From: Maritimibacter sp.
GTDB lineage: Bacteria > Pseudomonadota > Alphaproteobacteria > Rhodobacterales > Rhodobacteraceae
Direction: 5' to 3'
DNA: 23,612 nucleotides
Assembly (NCBI GenBank): GCA_020441225.1
Contig: JAGRMP010000179.1
Location: 1 to 23,612, forward strand
How positions within the stretch are numbered: the first letter of the stretch is position 1; every line of letters begins with the position of its first letter. The notes below the pieces were generated by a model that saw only the letters and a program-made list of their open reading frames with translations, ran no database searches and had not been told where the DNA came from. A program made the translations under genes and the position numbers. Shown one piece after another: positions 8,465 through 17,303 of this stretch.

Positions 8465-9561
8465 TGCCCCGGGGCCGGGGGGTGTTCGCTGCCGCGGCGG
8501 CCCTGTCGGTCGCCGCGGTGCTGGCGCTGCGCCCCGGCGAAAGCGCCCAGCCCTGGCGCGAAACGCTCTATGTCTTCGGCACCCTGGTCGAGATCGAGAT
8601 CCGTGGCACCGCGCCCGAGACGGCGCGGGCGGCGGGCGAAGCTGTCGCGCGCCAGCTCGACGCCTGGCATCGCGATTGGCACGCCTGGAAGCCGGGCGCG
8701 CTCGACACGCTGAACAGGGCGATCGCGAGCGGCCAGGCGGGCAGGGTGGACGACACGCTGCTGGCGGTCCTCGACGAAGGCGCGCGGCTGTCCTGCCTGT
8801 CGGAGGGCCTGTTCGACCCGGCCATCGGCAACCTGATCGCACTCTGGGGGTTCCACGAGGATATTGCGCCGACCGGCGCGCCGCCGGCGCCGGACCGGAT
8901 CGAGGCGCTGCGCCGCGCCGCGCCCGACATGGGCGATCTGCGCGTCGAGGGCGGCGCGATCCTGTCCGACAACCCCGCCGTCGCGCTCGATCTCGGCGGA
9001 TATGCCAAGGGTCTCGCGCTCGACCTCGCGGGCCGGATTCTGGCCGCATCGGGCATCGACAACGCGGTGCTCAACGCCGGCGGCGACGTCAACGTGCTCG
9101 GCCATCACGACGACCGGCCCTGGCGCGTGGCGATCCGCGATCCCTTCGTCTGGGGCGCGGTCGCGGCCATCGACATGGGCGGCGGCGAAGTGCTCTACAC
9201 CTCTGGCAATTACGAACGCTACTTCGACCACGACGGCCAGCGTTTTGCCCATATCCTCGACCCGCGCACGGGCTGGCCGGTGCAGGACGTGGTCTCGGTC
9301 TCGGTGCTCGCCGATACTGGCGCGCTGGCCGATGCGGCGGCCACGGCGCTCAGCGTGGCGGGCGACGACTGGCCCCGGATCGCCGGGCGCATGGGCGTGG
9401 ACGCGGTGCTGCTCATCAACGGCGACGGCACGATGGCGGCCACGCCCGCCATGGCCGCGCGGCTCGACTGGCTCGGCGAGACCCCGGCCGCCCTCCGTCT
9501 GATCGACCCGATCCCGCCCGCGGCCGCGCCCGATTGTTCCGGCCTGCGCCGCACCCTCTGA
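8464..9561 (+). CDS. rnfF: FAD:protein FMN transferase, ApbE family (RnfF)
   Basis: The 365-residue protein starts with an N-terminal signal or anchor (about 5-28) and is followed by an ApbE domain. Motifs seen are DLGGYAKGLALD, NAGGDVNV, HILDPRTGWPV and the late alanine-rich DAAATALSV segment. ApbE enzymes use FAD and Mg2+ to attach FMN to Thr/Ser in D-x-x-(S/T)-g-A-(T/S) motifs. The likely targets here are RnfG and RnfD, encoded on the other strand. No lipobox cysteine is seen in the signal region, so it is probably not a lipoprotein, unlike many ApbE proteins. In R. capsulatus the gene at this place is called rnfF. Confidence 0.92.
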   Translation: MPRGRGVFAAAAALSVAAVLALRPGESAQPWRETLYVFGTLVEIEIRGTAPETARAAGEAVARQLDAWHRDWHAWKPGALDTLNRAIASGQAGRVDDTLLAVLDEGARLSCLSEGLFDPAIGNLIALWGFHEDIAPTGAPPAPDRIEALRRAAPDMGDLRVEGGAILSDNPAVALDLGGYAKGLALDLAGRILAASGIDNAVLNAGGDVNVLGHHDDRPWRVAIRDPFVWGAVAAIDMGGGEVLYTSGNYERYFDHDGQRFAHILDPRTGWPVQDVVSVSVLADTGALADAAATALSVAGDDWPRIAGRMGVDAVLLINGDGTMAATPAMAARLDWLGETPAALRLIDPIPPAAAPDCSGLRRTL

Positions 9562-9564
9562 ACG

Positions 9565-9586
9565 GCCCCCTGACCGCCCCCTGACC
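9565..9586. repeat. Exact 11-bp tandem direct repeat before fdxD promoter
   Basis: GCCCCCTGACC occurs twice in direct succession, at 9565-9575 and 9576-9586, ending two bases before the -24 element of the fdxD promoter. The period is about one helical turn. No function is known to me. Confidence 0.7.
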
Positions 9587-9588
9587 GG

Positions 9589-9604
9589 CGGCACGAAGAT
9601 TGCT
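9589..9604 (+). promoter_or_regulatory. Sigma-54 promoter of fdxD/FeSII gene
   Basis: CGGCACGAAGATTGCT matches the -24/-12 consensus with correct GG-N10-GC spacing; only the first base differs. The expected transcript start is near 9615, about 45 bases before the ATG. I found no exact TGT-N10-ACA upstream within about 150 bases. Confidence 0.82.
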
Positions 9605-9659
9605 GCGCAGCCCTCGGGCACATGCGTGTCCGCCTATGCAGTCACAAATGAGGTGCCAC

Positions 9660-10031
9660 ATGGCCAACATCACTTTCCGATCCGACATCATGCAAAAGGA
9701 CAAGACGGTCTATGCCGTGGCCGGCAACACCGCGACGATCCTGGCGCTGGCGAAGGAGCACCACATCCCGATCCCGTTCGAATGCGGCGATGGCGATTGC
9801 GGCTCCTGTCTGATCGAAGTCACCCTGCTCGACGACAAGCCCAAGATGGGCATGGCGCTGACCGAAAAAGAAAAGGCGCGCCTGAAGGAGCTGCAGAAAC
9901 TCACCGCGGAAGAGCTGGAGAACGCCGAGGTCAACGACATCCCGCCGCGCTACCGGCTGGCCTGCCAGTTCATCGCCCGCAACGAGGATGTGCTCGTGAG
10001 CTTCACCGGCACGCCGGGCGGCTCCGTTTGA
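9660..10031 (+). CDS. fdxD: FeSII (Shethna)/FdxD-type [2Fe-2S] protein
   Basis: The 123-residue [2Fe-2S] protein has ligands C42, C47, C50 (FECGDGDCGSC) and C102 (LACQ). A charged helical insertion lies between them (about 67-93, rich in Lys/Glu), and the protein ends in FTGTPGG. From memory it matches the Azotobacter FeSII (Shethna) protein along its length, including the insertion and the FTGxPGG end. FeSII binds nitrogenase under oxygen stress and holds it in an inactive, protected state. The Rhodobacter FdxD proteins belong to the same family. It has its own sigma-54 promoter and is followed by a terminator, just before nifH, which supports nitrogenase-linked expression. The chosen ATG has GAGG six bases upstream. 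Confidence 0.9.
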   Translation: MANITFRSDIMQKDKTVYAVAGNTATILALAKEHHIPIPFECGDGDCGSCLIEVTLLDDKPKMGMALTEKEKARLKELQKLTAEELENAEVNDIPPRYRLACQFIARNEDVLVSFTGTPGGSV

Positions 10032-10057
10032 GACGACCATGCCGGGATTGGACCCAG

Positions 10058-10087
10058 GACCCCGCCGCGATCCGGCGGGGTCTTTTT
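10058..10087 (+). terminator. Rho-independent terminator after fdxD
   Basis: A perfect 10-bp GC-rich stem (arms 10058-10067 and 10073-10082) with a 5-base loop is followed directly by five T residues. It separates fdxD from nifH, so nifH must rely on its own promoter. Confidence 0.95.
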
Positions 10088-10134
10088 CGTTCTGGAGCGG
10101 GCCAATCCGACACAGATGCGCGTGACCGCTTGTT

Positions 10135-10153
10135 TTGTCGCAGATGCTCCAAT
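10135..10153. promoter_or_regulatory. Candidate activator box upstream of nifH
   Basis: The box is TTGTCGCA-N4-CTCCAAT. The same 8-N4-7 pattern occurs upstream of iscN at 21269-21287. It contains TGT-N10-CCA, one base off the NifA site TGT-N10-ACA, and lies about 75 bp upstream of the nifH -24 element, where NifA sites normally are. The assignment as a NifA site is inference. Confidence 0.5.
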
Positions 10154-10208
10154 CGTCGGTATCCGCGTAACGTCTTGTAAATAATAGGATTTGCCCGGTT
10201 CTCGTACT

Positions 10209-10224
10209 TGGCACAGACCCTGCT
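10209..10224 (+). promoter_or_regulatory. Sigma-54 promoter of nifHDK
   Basis: TGGCACAGACCCTGCT is a -24/-12 element with one departure (CTGCT for TTGCT). Transcription should start near 10235, giving a leader of about 60 bases. AT-rich DNA at 10174-10192 just upstream could help bending between the activator site and the promoter. Confidence 0.87.
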
Positions 10225-10226
10225 GA

Positions 10227-11183
<957 letters not shown>

Positions 11184-11206
11184 GCCGCCGCCCGAGACGA
11201 ACCGCC

Positions 11207-11229
11207 GGGTGGGCTCAGGCAGCCCACCC
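11207..11229 (+). promoter_or_regulatory. nifH-nifD intergenic mRNA hairpin
   Basis: A perfect 9-bp stem (GGGTGGGCT/AGCCCACCC) with a 5-base loop and no T-run lies 23 bases after the nifH stop. It would block 3' exonuclease decay of nifH mRNA or cause partial termination, either of which would give more NifH than NifDK. Confidence 0.7.
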
Positions 11230-11262
11230 CGATCCCGACGACCAGTGAGAGGAGCCAAAAGG

Positions 11263-12768
11263 ATGGCCAAAGATCACGTATCCGGGCCGGAAGACTACGA
11301 AAGCCTCATCGAAGAGGTGCTCGACGCCTACCCGGACAAAGCCAAGAAACGCCGCTCGAAACACCTGACGGTGTCGACCGCCACCGAGGAAGAGCCCGAC
11401 GCCACCACCGGCATCGCGTCCAAATGCGACACGCAGAAATCCAACGTCAAATCCGTGCCTGGCGTGATGACTATCCGCGGCTGCGCCTATGCGGGCTCCA
11501 AGGGCGTGGTCTGGGGGCCGGTCAAGGACATGGTCCACATCTCCCACGGCCCCGTCGGCTGTGGCCAGTATTCGTGGTCCCAGCGGCGCAACTACTACAT
11601 CGGCAAGACCGGGGTCGACAGCTTCGTCACGATGCAGTTCACCACCGATTTCCAGGAAAAGGACATCGTCTTCGGCGGCGACAAGAAGCTCGGCAAGACC
11701 ATCGACGAGATCAACGAGCTGTTCCCGCTGGCGAACGGTGTCACCATCCAGTCGGAATGCCCCATCGGTCTCATCGGCGACGACATCGAAGCCGTCGCCC
11801 GTGAGAAGAAGAAAGAGCACGGCAAGACCATGGTGCCGGTTCGCTGCGAGGGCTTTCGCGGCGTGAGCCAGTCGCTCGGCCACCACATCGCCAACGACGC
11901 GGTGCGCGACTGGGTCTTCGAACAGGACGAGAGCGACGCGGTCAAGTCCTACGAGCCCGGCCCCTACGATGTGAACGTCATCGGCGATTACAACATCGGC
12001 GGCGACGCCTGGGCCTCGCGCATCCTCCTCGAGGAAATGGGGCTGAACGTGGTCGGCAACTGGTCGGGCGACGCGACGCTCGCCGAGATCGAGCGCGCCC
12101 CCAAGGCCCGGCTTAACCTCATCCACTGCTACCGGTCGATGAACTACATCTGCCGCTACATGGAAGAGAAATACGACATCGGCTGGATGGAGTACAATTT
12201 CTTCGGCCCGACCCAGATCGCCGCATCGCTCCGCGCCATCGCCGCGAAGTTCGACGAGACGATCCAGGAAAACGCCGAGAAGGTCATCGCCAAGTACCAG
12301 CCGCTGGTCGACGAGGTGATCGCCAAGTTCCGCCCGCGGCTCGAAGGCAAATCGGTCATGCTCTATGTCGGCGGGCTGCGCCCCCGGCACGTGGTCACCG
12401 CTTACGACGACCTCGGCATGGTCATCGCCGGGACGGGCTACGAATTTGCCCATGCCGACGATTACAAGCGCACCGGCCATTACGTGAAGGAAGGCACGCT
12501 GATCTACGATGACGTGACCGGCTACGAGCTGGAGAAATTCATCGAGAAGATCCGCCCCGACCTGGTCGGCTCCGGGATCAAGGAAAAGTACCCGGTGCAG
12601 AAGATGGGCATCCCGTTCCGTCAGATGCACAGCTGGGACTATTCCGGCCCCTACCACGGTTACGACGGGTTCGCGATCTTTGCCCGCGATATGGACCTCG
12701 CGATCAACAACCCGGTCTGGGGCATGTACGACGCCCCCTGGGACGCCCCGGCCATCGCCGCCGAATGA
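11263..12768 (+). CDS. nifD: Nitrogenase MoFe protein alpha chain NifD
   Basis: The 501-residue alpha chain has P-cluster ligands C74 (RGCAYAG), C100 (PVGCGQYSW) and C166 ([11 protein letters not shown]). FeMo-cofactor ligands are C289 ([10 protein letters not shown]) and H456 ([17 protein letters not shown]); I placed these from the nucleotide positions. The [12 protein letters not shown] segment near the cofactor is also intact. It forms the alpha2beta2 MoFe protein with NifK, where N2 is reduced. A Shine-Dalgarno AGGAG lies eight bases before the ATG. All key residues point to the molybdenum form, not vanadium or iron-only. Confidence 0.99.
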   Translation: MAKDHVSGPEDYESLIEEVLDAYPDKAKKRRSKHLTVSTATEEEPDATTGIASKCDTQKSNVKSVPGVMTIRGCAYAGSKGVVWGPVKDMVHISHGPVGCGQYSWSQRRNYYIGKTGVDSFVTMQFTTDFQEKDIVFGGDKKLGKTIDEINELFPLANGVTIQSECPIGLIGDDIEAVAREKKKEHGKTMVPVRCEGFRGVSQSLGHHIANDAVRDWVFEQDESDAVKSYEPGPYDVNVIGDYNIGGDAWASRILLEEMGLNVVGNWSGDATLAEIERAPKARLNLIHCYRSMNYICRYMEEKYDIGWMEYNFFGPTQIAASLRAIAAKFDETIQENAEKVIAKYQPLVDEVIAKFRPRLEGKSVMLYVGGLRPRHVVTAYDDLGMVIAGTGYEFAHADDYKRTGHYVKEGTLIYDDVTGYELEKFIEKIRPDLVGSGIKEKYPVQKMGIPFRQMHSWDYSGPYHGYDGFAIFARDMDLAINNPVWGMYDAPWDAPAIAAE

Positions 12769-12778
12769 CGCCACGACC

Positions 12779-12801
12779 GGAGGGCGTGCCTCGCGCCCTC
12801 C
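12779..12801 (+). promoter_or_regulatory. nifD-nifK intergenic hairpin
   Basis: GGAGGGCG pairs with CGCCCTCC across a 7-base loop, ten bases after the nifD stop. There is no T-run. It may stabilise the upstream message or tune nifK expression. Confidence 0.55.
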
Positions 12802-12867
12802 CACCCCGACTTTCCCTCAGCCCCGGCGCGTCCCGGAATGCGGACGGCCCAAAGAAGGATCAAAGCC

Positions 12868-14406
12868 ATGCCTCAATCGGCGGACAAGGTGCTCGACCAC
12901 GCACCGCTCTTTCAGCAGCCCGAATACAAGGAGATGCTGGAGAACAAGAAGGTCAAATTCGAATGCGGCCACCCCGACGAGCTGGTGGCGGAAATCGGCG
13001 ACTGGACGAAATCGTGGGAATACCGCGAAAAGAACCTCGCCCGCGAAGCCGTGACCATCAACCCGGCCAAGGCCTGCCAGCCGCTCGGCGCCGTCTTCGC
13101 CGCCCAGGGTTATGAGCGCACCATGCCCTTCGTCCACGGCTCGCAGGGCTGCGTCGCCTATTACCGCTCGCATCTCTCGCGCCACTTCAAGGAGCCGTCC
13201 TCCTGCGTCTCCTCCTCGATGACCGAGGACGCGGCGGTGTTCGGCGGGCTCATCAACATGGTCGACGGCCTCGCCAACACCAAGGCGCTCTACGACCCGG
13301 CGATGATCGCGGTTTCGACCACCTGCATGGCGGAAGTCATCGGCGACGACCTCAACTCCTTCATCCAGCAGGCGAAGCAGAAGGGCTCGGTGCCCGAAGA
13401 GTTCGACGTGCCCTTCGCCCATACACCGGCCTTCGTCGGCAGCCATGTGGACGGCTACGACAATGCGCAGAAAGGCATCCTCGAACATTTCTGGGAAAAG
13501 GGCGAGCGGGTCGCGGGCGAAACGCTCAACATCATCCCCGGGTTCGACGGCTACGCGGTCGCCAACAACCGCGAGATCAAGGCGATGCTCGACGCGATGG
13601 GGGTGGAGTTCACCTTCCTCTCCGACGTGTCCGACGTCTACGACACGCCCTCGGACGGCGAGTTCCGCATGTATGACGGCGGCACCAAGCTCGATGACGT
13701 GAAGGCGGCGCTCAACGCCAAGGCGACGCTGTCGATGCAGCAATTCTGCACCCCCAAGACGCTGGCCTATGCCAAATCGAAGGGCCAGGAAGTGGCGTCG
13801 TTCAACTACCCGATGGGCATCCAGGCGACCGACGAGTTCCTGATGAAGGTCTCGGAGCTCACCGGCAAGACGATCCCCGACAGCCTCAAGAAAGAGCGCG
13901 GCCGTCTGGTCGACGCCATGGCCGACAGCCAGGCGCATCTGCACGGCAAGACCTACGCGATCTACGGCGACCCGGATTTCGTCTACGGCATGGCGCGCTT
14001 CATCATGGAGATGGGCGGCGAGCCGGTGCATTGCCTCGCCACCAACGGCACCAAGAAATGGGCCAAGCAGATGGAAGAGCTCCTGGCCTCCTCGCCCTTC
14101 GGCAGGCAGGGCCAGGTCTGGGCCGGCAAGGACCTGTGGCACATGCGTTCGTTCCTGAACACCGAGCCCGTCGACATGCTGATCGGCAATTCCTACGGCA
14201 AATATCTCGAACGCGACACCGGCACGCCGCTCCTGCGGCTGACCTTCCCGATCTTCGACCGCCACCATCACCACCGCTTCCCGACCTGGGGTTACCAGGG
14301 CGCGCTGACGGTGCTGGTCAAGATCCTCGACGCGATCTTCGACAAGATCGACAGCGACACGATCGAACCGGGCGAGACGGACTATTCGTTCGACCTCACC
14401 CGCTGA
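12868..14406 (+). CDS. nifK: Nitrogenase MoFe protein beta chain NifK
   Basis: The 512-residue beta chain has P-cluster ligands C70 (KACQPLGA), C95 ([12 protein letters not shown]) and C153 ([12 protein letters not shown]), at the same residue numbers as in Azotobacter from memory. The N-terminal segment that wraps onto NifD ([11 protein letters not shown]) and the late [18 protein letters not shown] region are present. A Shine-Dalgarno AAGGA lies eight bases upstream. It is the last gene of the nifHDK operon and is followed by a hairpin terminator. Confidence 0.99.
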   Translation: MPQSADKVLDHAPLFQQPEYKEMLENKKVKFECGHPDELVAEIGDWTKSWEYREKNLAREAVTINPAKACQPLGAVFAAQGYERTMPFVHGSQGCVAYYRSHLSRHFKEPSSCVSSSMTEDAAVFGGLINMVDGLANTKALYDPAMIAVSTTCMAEVIGDDLNSFIQQAKQKGSVPEEFDVPFAHTPAFVGSHVDGYDNAQKGILEHFWEKGERVAGETLNIIPGFDGYAVANNREIKAMLDAMGVEFTFLSDVSDVYDTPSDGEFRMYDGGTKLDDVKAALNAKATLSMQQFCTPKTLAYAKSKGQEVASFNYPMGIQATDEFLMKVSELTGKTIPDSLKKERGRLVDAMADSQAHLHGKTYAIYGDPDFVYGMARFIMEMGGEPVHCLATNGTKKWAKQMEELLASSPFGRQGQVWAGKDLWHMRSFLNTEPVDMLIGNSYGKYLERDTGTPLLRLTFPIFDRHHHHRFPTWGYQGALTVLVKILDAIFDKIDSDTIEPGETDYSFDLTR

Positions 14407-14428
14407 GTATCTGGTGACATCGGTGCGG

Positions 14429-14456
14429 CGACCGGCGGTTCTTCCGCCGGTCGTTT
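14429..14456 (+). terminator. Terminator of nifHDK operon
   Basis: A perfect 10-bp stem CGACCGGCGG/CCGCCGGTCG has loop TTCTT and is followed by TTT. It begins 22 bases after the nifK stop. It lies between convergent transcripts and may also work for the minus-strand SRPBCC gene that ends at 14467, although that side lacks a T-run. Confidence 0.85.
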
Positions 14457-14466
14457 GCGTGAGGGG

Positions 14467-15006
14467 TCAGACTTTTCCGGCCGCGAGACGCTCGGCATAG
14501 ACCGCCTTGAGACGTGCGTGGAGCGTCGGCATGTCTTCGCGCGGGCGCCCTTCGAGAACCGCGAGGAGCTGGTCGAGATGGCCGTGCCAGCCGGCCAGCA
14601 CGTTGAGCTGCTTGTCCCCCTGGGTCAGGCGCTTGTGCGTTGTGGTCAGCAGCACCCCATCGGCGTGGTGCTTCAGCGTGAAGGTCACTTCGCCCACGCC
14701 GAGCCAGTCGAAGGTCAGGCTCCGGAGTGCGTCGACGGCGATCATCCGGCAGGCCCCCGTATGCGGCGGCACCGGCTCGGCGCGCGGCGCGGGCGGATCG
14801 CCCATGTCGTTATTGTTCCAGGTGAGTTCGAAATCCGCGCCGGGCTCGAGCGGCATCGCGCCCGACGCCAGCCAGCTGGAACGCAGCTCGCTGTCGGTGA
14901 GATAGTCCCAGACCCGCTCCATCGTCCCGGGCAGGACCCGCTTGATGACCAGGGTCGTGGGGCCGTCGAGGGCGGCGTGGGGGTCGATTTTCGTCAGCGT
15001 GTTCAT
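14467..15006 (-). CDS. SRPBCC/AHSA1 (START-like) domain protein
   Basis: The 179-residue cytoplasmic protein of the AHSA1/SRPBCC superfamily opens with the typical strand-helix pattern (LVIKRVLPGTMERVWDYLTDSELRSSWL). It continues with the FELTW strand, a WLGVGEVTFTLK strand, and a C-terminal long helix after GWHGHLDQLL. These proteins have a deep pocket for hydrophobic ligands; substrates are rarely known. The gene starts four bases after the stop of an ArsR-family regulator, a pairing that is common across bacteria and usually means the SRPBCC gene is the regulator's target. It is not a recognised nif gene, and sits between nifK and nifE on the opposite strand. Confidence 0.88.
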   Translation of the reverse strand: MNTLTKIDPHAALDGPTTLVIKRVLPGTMERVWDYLTDSELRSSWLASGAMPLEPGADFELTWNNNDMGDPPAPRAEPVPPHTGACRMIAVDALRSLTFDWLGVGEVTFTLKHHADGVLLTTTHKRLTQGDKQLNVLAGWHGHLDQLLAVLEGRPREDMPTLHARLKAVYAERLAAGKV

Positions 15007-15010
15007 GTCT

Positions 15011-15388
15011 TCACTCCATTTTCTTCGGGTGGGGAGCGGACGTGCCCGCATCTCGCCCCGCGGCCTGTTCGGCCTTGAGCAGCGCTTCCAGCGTGTCGAG
15101 ATGGGCGGTCCAGAACCCGGAATAGCTGTCGAGCCAGGCGTGGGCATCGGCGAGCGGGCCGGGGGCCAACCGGCAGACATGGGTCCGCCAGCGGATGTCG
15201 CGAGTGAGGAGGCCGGCCTTTTCCAGCGTCTTCACGTGTTTCGAGGCGGCGGCGAGTGAGATGTCGAAGGGCTCTGCGAGTTCTCCGACCGTCTTCTCGC
15301 CGCTTGCCAGCGCCTCCAGCATCTGACGGCGTGTACCGTCGCCCAGGGCGTGGAAGATTGTGTCGAGGGTGAGTTTTGATTCAACCAT
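15011..15388 (-). CDS. ArsR-family winged-helix repressor
   Basis: The 125-residue regulator starts HALGDGTRRQMLEALASGEKT, and its recognition helix is SLAAASKHVKTLEKAGL (about 44-60). The metal-binding ELCVCD motif of classical ArsR/SmtB proteins is absent; the only cysteine is C72, so metal sensing is unlikely. I start it at the ATG at 15388 (MVESKLTLD). A further in-frame ATG at 15427 lies upstream of the inferred -10 element and inside the operator region, so it would not be transcribed. Two matching palindromes flank the promoter, which suggests autorepression of this gene and the SRPBCC gene. Confidence 0.9.
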   Translation of the reverse strand: MVESKLTLDTIFHALGDGTRRQMLEALASGEKTVGELAEPFDISLAAASKHVKTLEKAGLLTRDIRWRTHVCRLAPGPLADAHAWLDSYSGFWTAHLDTLEALLKAEQAAGRDAGTSAPHPKKME

Positions 15389-15396
15389 GTCGTTGA
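15381..15396. promoter_or_regulatory. ArsR operator 1 (TCAAC-N6-GTTGA)
   Basis: A perfect inverted repeat TCAAC-CATGTC-GTTGA spans the start codon of the ArsR gene. The same arms and spacing recur exactly 40 bp away at 15421-15436. A repressor bound here would cover the transcription start. Confidence 0.6.
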
Positions 15397-15424
15397 TTGA
15401 ACCCCATTCGAGCGGTTCAGTCAA
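15396..15424 (-). promoter_or_regulatory. Sigma-70-type promoter of arsR-SRPBCC pair, probably leaderless
   Basis: On the minus strand TTGACT (-35, 15419-15424), a 17-base spacer and TTCAAT (-10, 15396-15401) are followed seven bases later by the ATG at 15388. Transcription would begin at or next to the start codon, so the message may have no leader. This is unlike the sigma-54 promoters of every other operon here. Confidence 0.6.
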
Positions 15425-15436
15425 CAAGATAGTTGA
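15421..15436. promoter_or_regulatory. ArsR operator 2 (TCAAC-N6-GTTGA)
   Basis: TCAAC-AAGATA-GTTGA has the same arms and spacing as operator 1 and overlaps the -35 element. The two centres are 40 bp apart, close to four helical turns, so both lie on one face of the DNA. Confidence 0.6.
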
Positions 15437-15445
15437 ATGACGAGT

Positions 15446-15468
15446 TTGTCGCGTCGGGTTTCCGACAA
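15446..15468. repeat. Inverted repeat upstream of nifE
   Basis: TTGTCG and CGACAA are separated by 11 bases. The spacing TGT-N15-ACA does not fit the NifA consensus. It lies about 70-95 bp upstream of the nifE -24 element, where an activator site is expected, so it may be a variant site. Confidence 0.4.
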
Positions 15469-15539
15469 TCCGAAACGGCCGGGCAGGGGCCGGCCCGCCT
15501 GCGCGCCCGGTTGGCCCGCCCCGCGCCCGTCCCGCACCT

Positions 15540-15555
15540 TGGCACGCTCCTTGCT
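15540..15555 (+). promoter_or_regulatory. Sigma-54 promoter of nifENX operon
   Basis: TGGCACGCTCCTTGCT is a perfect -24/-12 element, and the bases after it (GGACG) match those after the fdxC promoter. Transcription should start near 15567, about 20 bases before the nifE ATG. Confidence 0.9.
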
Positions 15556-15585
15556 GGACGTTTCCTGAACCACGGGGAGCCTGCC

Positions 15586-17145
15586 ATGGGCGTGAACGAG
15601 AAAATCGCGGATGTGTTCGACGAGCCGGCCTGCGACACCAACCGGAACAAGGACGAGCGCCAGCGCAAGAAGGGTTGCGCCAAGCCGCTGACCCCCGGCG
15701 CCGCCGCCGGCGGCTGTGCCTTCGACGGGGCGATGATCGCGCTGCAACCCATCGTCGACGTGGCCCATCTGATCCACGCGCCGCTCGCCTGCTGGGGTAA
15801 CGGCTGGGACAACCGCGGCGCGGCCTCGTCCGGGTCCGAGCGCTACCGCACCGGCTTCACCACCGACCTCACCGAGCTCGACATCGTGATGGGCCACGGC
15901 GAACGCAAGCTGTTCCGCGCCATCCGCGAAGTGATCGAGGCCGAGGCCCCGCCCGCGGTCTTCGTCTACGCCACCTGCGTGCCCGCGCTCATCGGCGACG
16001 ACATCGCGGCGGTGTGCAAGGCGGCGACCGAGACCTTCGGCACCCCGGTCGTGCCGGTGAACGCGCCCGGCTTCGTCGGCTCCAAGAACCTCGGCAACAA
16101 GCTCGCGGGCGAGGCGATGCTCGACGGCGTCATCGGCACCCTCGAACCGAAGGAACTCACCCCCTACGACATCAACATCGTCGGCGATTACAACCTGTCG
16201 GGCGAGCTCTGGCAGGTCAAACCGCTGCTCGACAAGCTCGGCATCCGCATCCTCGGCTCGCTCGCGGCGGATGCGCGTTACAGGCAGGTGGCGATGATGC
16301 ACCGGGCCAAGGTCACGATGATGGTCTGCTCCAAGGCGCTGATCAACGTCGCCCGCAAGCTCGAAGAGCGCTACGGCATCCCCTATTTCGAGGGCTCGTT
16401 CTACGGCATCACCGACACGTCCTACGCGCTGCGCATCATGTGCCAGGCGCTGGTGATGCAGGGGGCGGACCCCGAGCTTCTCGACCGCTGCGAAGCGCTG
16501 ATCGCCGAGGAAGAGGCGAAGATCCGGGCCGCGCTCGAGGTCTACCGGCCGCGCGTCGAAGGCAAGCGGGTGCTGCTCTATACCGGCGGGCACAAGTCCT
16601 GGTCGGTGGTCGCGGCGCTGCAGGAGCTGGGCATGGACGTGGTCGGCACCTCGGTGCGCAAGGCCACCGAGGAAGACAAGGGGCGGGTCGTCGACATCAT
16701 GGGCGACGACAAGCACATGTTCGACAACATGGCGCCGAGGGACATGTTCAAGCTGCTCAAGGAGGCGGGGGCCGATGTCCTCATGTCCGGCGGCCGGTCG
16801 CAATTCGTCGCGCTCAAGGCCAAGATGCCCTGGGTCGATGTGAACCAGGAAAAGCACGAGCCCTACGCCGGCTACATCGGCATGCTCGACCTCGTGCGCG
16901 CCATCGACCGCAGCGTGAACAACCCGATGTGGGACGAGCTGCGCAGCGACGCGCCCTGGGACCGGCCGCTCACCGGCGCGCCGGTGCTGCCCGCCGTCTC
17001 GGACGCCTGCCCGGTGACCGGCGTGCCTGCGGGCAGCGCGCCCCTGGTGCGGGTCTCGACCGAGCCCGCCGCCGCTGCCCTTGCCGCCGCGCCCGCCCGG
17101 ATCGCCGATTTCACCTCTTCCCCAACCGATTTCGAGGATTGCTGA
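15586..17145 (+). CDS. nifE: FeMo-cofactor scaffold NifE
   Basis: The 519-residue protein is homologous to NifD. The NifE2N2 complex is the scaffold on which NifB-cofactor is turned into FeMo-cofactor. Conserved cysteines are seen at C44 (AGGCAFDGA), C69 (LACWGN) and C131 ([11 protein letters not shown]); a histidine equivalent to the NifD cofactor ligand is not at the QMHSW site. After the family core (ends near [13 protein letters not shown]) there is an extra tail of about 60 residues rich in Ala, Pro and Val, ending in a cysteine, so it is longer than the usual ~475 residues. GGGGAG before the ATG gives a good ribosome site. The next small gene starts at a TGAGATG junction. Confidence 0.98.
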   Translation: MGVNEKIADVFDEPACDTNRNKDERQRKKGCAKPLTPGAAAGGCAFDGAMIALQPIVDVAHLIHAPLACWGNGWDNRGAASSGSERYRTGFTTDLTELDIVMGHGERKLFRAIREVIEAEAPPAVFVYATCVPALIGDDIAAVCKAATETFGTPVVPVNAPGFVGSKNLGNKLAGEAMLDGVIGTLEPKELTPYDINIVGDYNLSGELWQVKPLLDKLGIRILGSLAADARYRQVAMMHRAKVTMMVCSKALINVARKLEERYGIPYFEGSFYGITDTSYALRIMCQALVMQGADPELLDRCEALIAEEEAKIRAALEVYRPRVEGKRVLLYTGGHKSWSVVAALQELGMDVVGTSVRKATEEDKGRVVDIMGDDKHMFDNMAPRDMFKLLKEAGADVLMSGGRSQFVALKAKMPWVDVNQEKHEPYAGYIGMLDLVRAIDRSVNNPMWDELRSDAPWDRPLTGAPVLPAVSDACPVTGVPAGSAPLVRVSTEPAAAALAAAPARIADFTSSPTDFEDC

Positions 17146-17146
17146 G

Positions 17147-17302
17147 ATGTTCGACAGCCCGATCCACGCCGAGCCGCATGTGAAACAGGATTACCTGAGC
17201 CAGCGCGTTACCCTCGTGCCCCCCTTGCCGCCGCGCCCCTCCGAGCCCGAGGAAAGCGTGACGCAATTCCTCACCCGCCTCGCCCGGCACAGGGCAAGCT
17301 GA
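17147..17302 (+). CDS. Small hypothetical protein between nifE and nifN (51 aa)
   Basis: The ATG begins one base after the nifE stop and the TGA lies one base before the nifN ATG, with the same TGAGATG junction on both sides. This precise tiling argues that it is a real gene. The product has a proline-rich middle (VPPLPPRPSEPEE) and a basic, amphipathic C-terminal helix (FLTRLARHRAS). I do not recognise a family. A helper of NifEN assembly, or simply a coupling spacer for translation, are both possible. Confidence 0.65.
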   Translation: MFDSPIHAEPHVKQDYLSQRVTLVPPLPPRPSEPEESVTQFLTRLARHRAS

Positions 17303-17303
17303 G

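Noticed and set aside
12817..14274. Long antisense open frame opposite nifK, with similar ones opposite nifD and nifE/nifN
   Set aside because: These are mirror frames caused by the strong third-position GC bias of real genes. The compositions are Val/His/Asp/Arg-rich with no family features.
15388..15403. TGT-N10-ACC as a NifA site for nifE
   Set aside because: It is one base off consensus, about 150 bp from the promoter, and lies inside the ArsR operator region, so chance is more likely.
15389..15427. Upstream ATG for the ArsR regulator
   Set aside because: It lies upstream of the inferred -10 element and within the operator region, and adds residues outside the ArsR fold.
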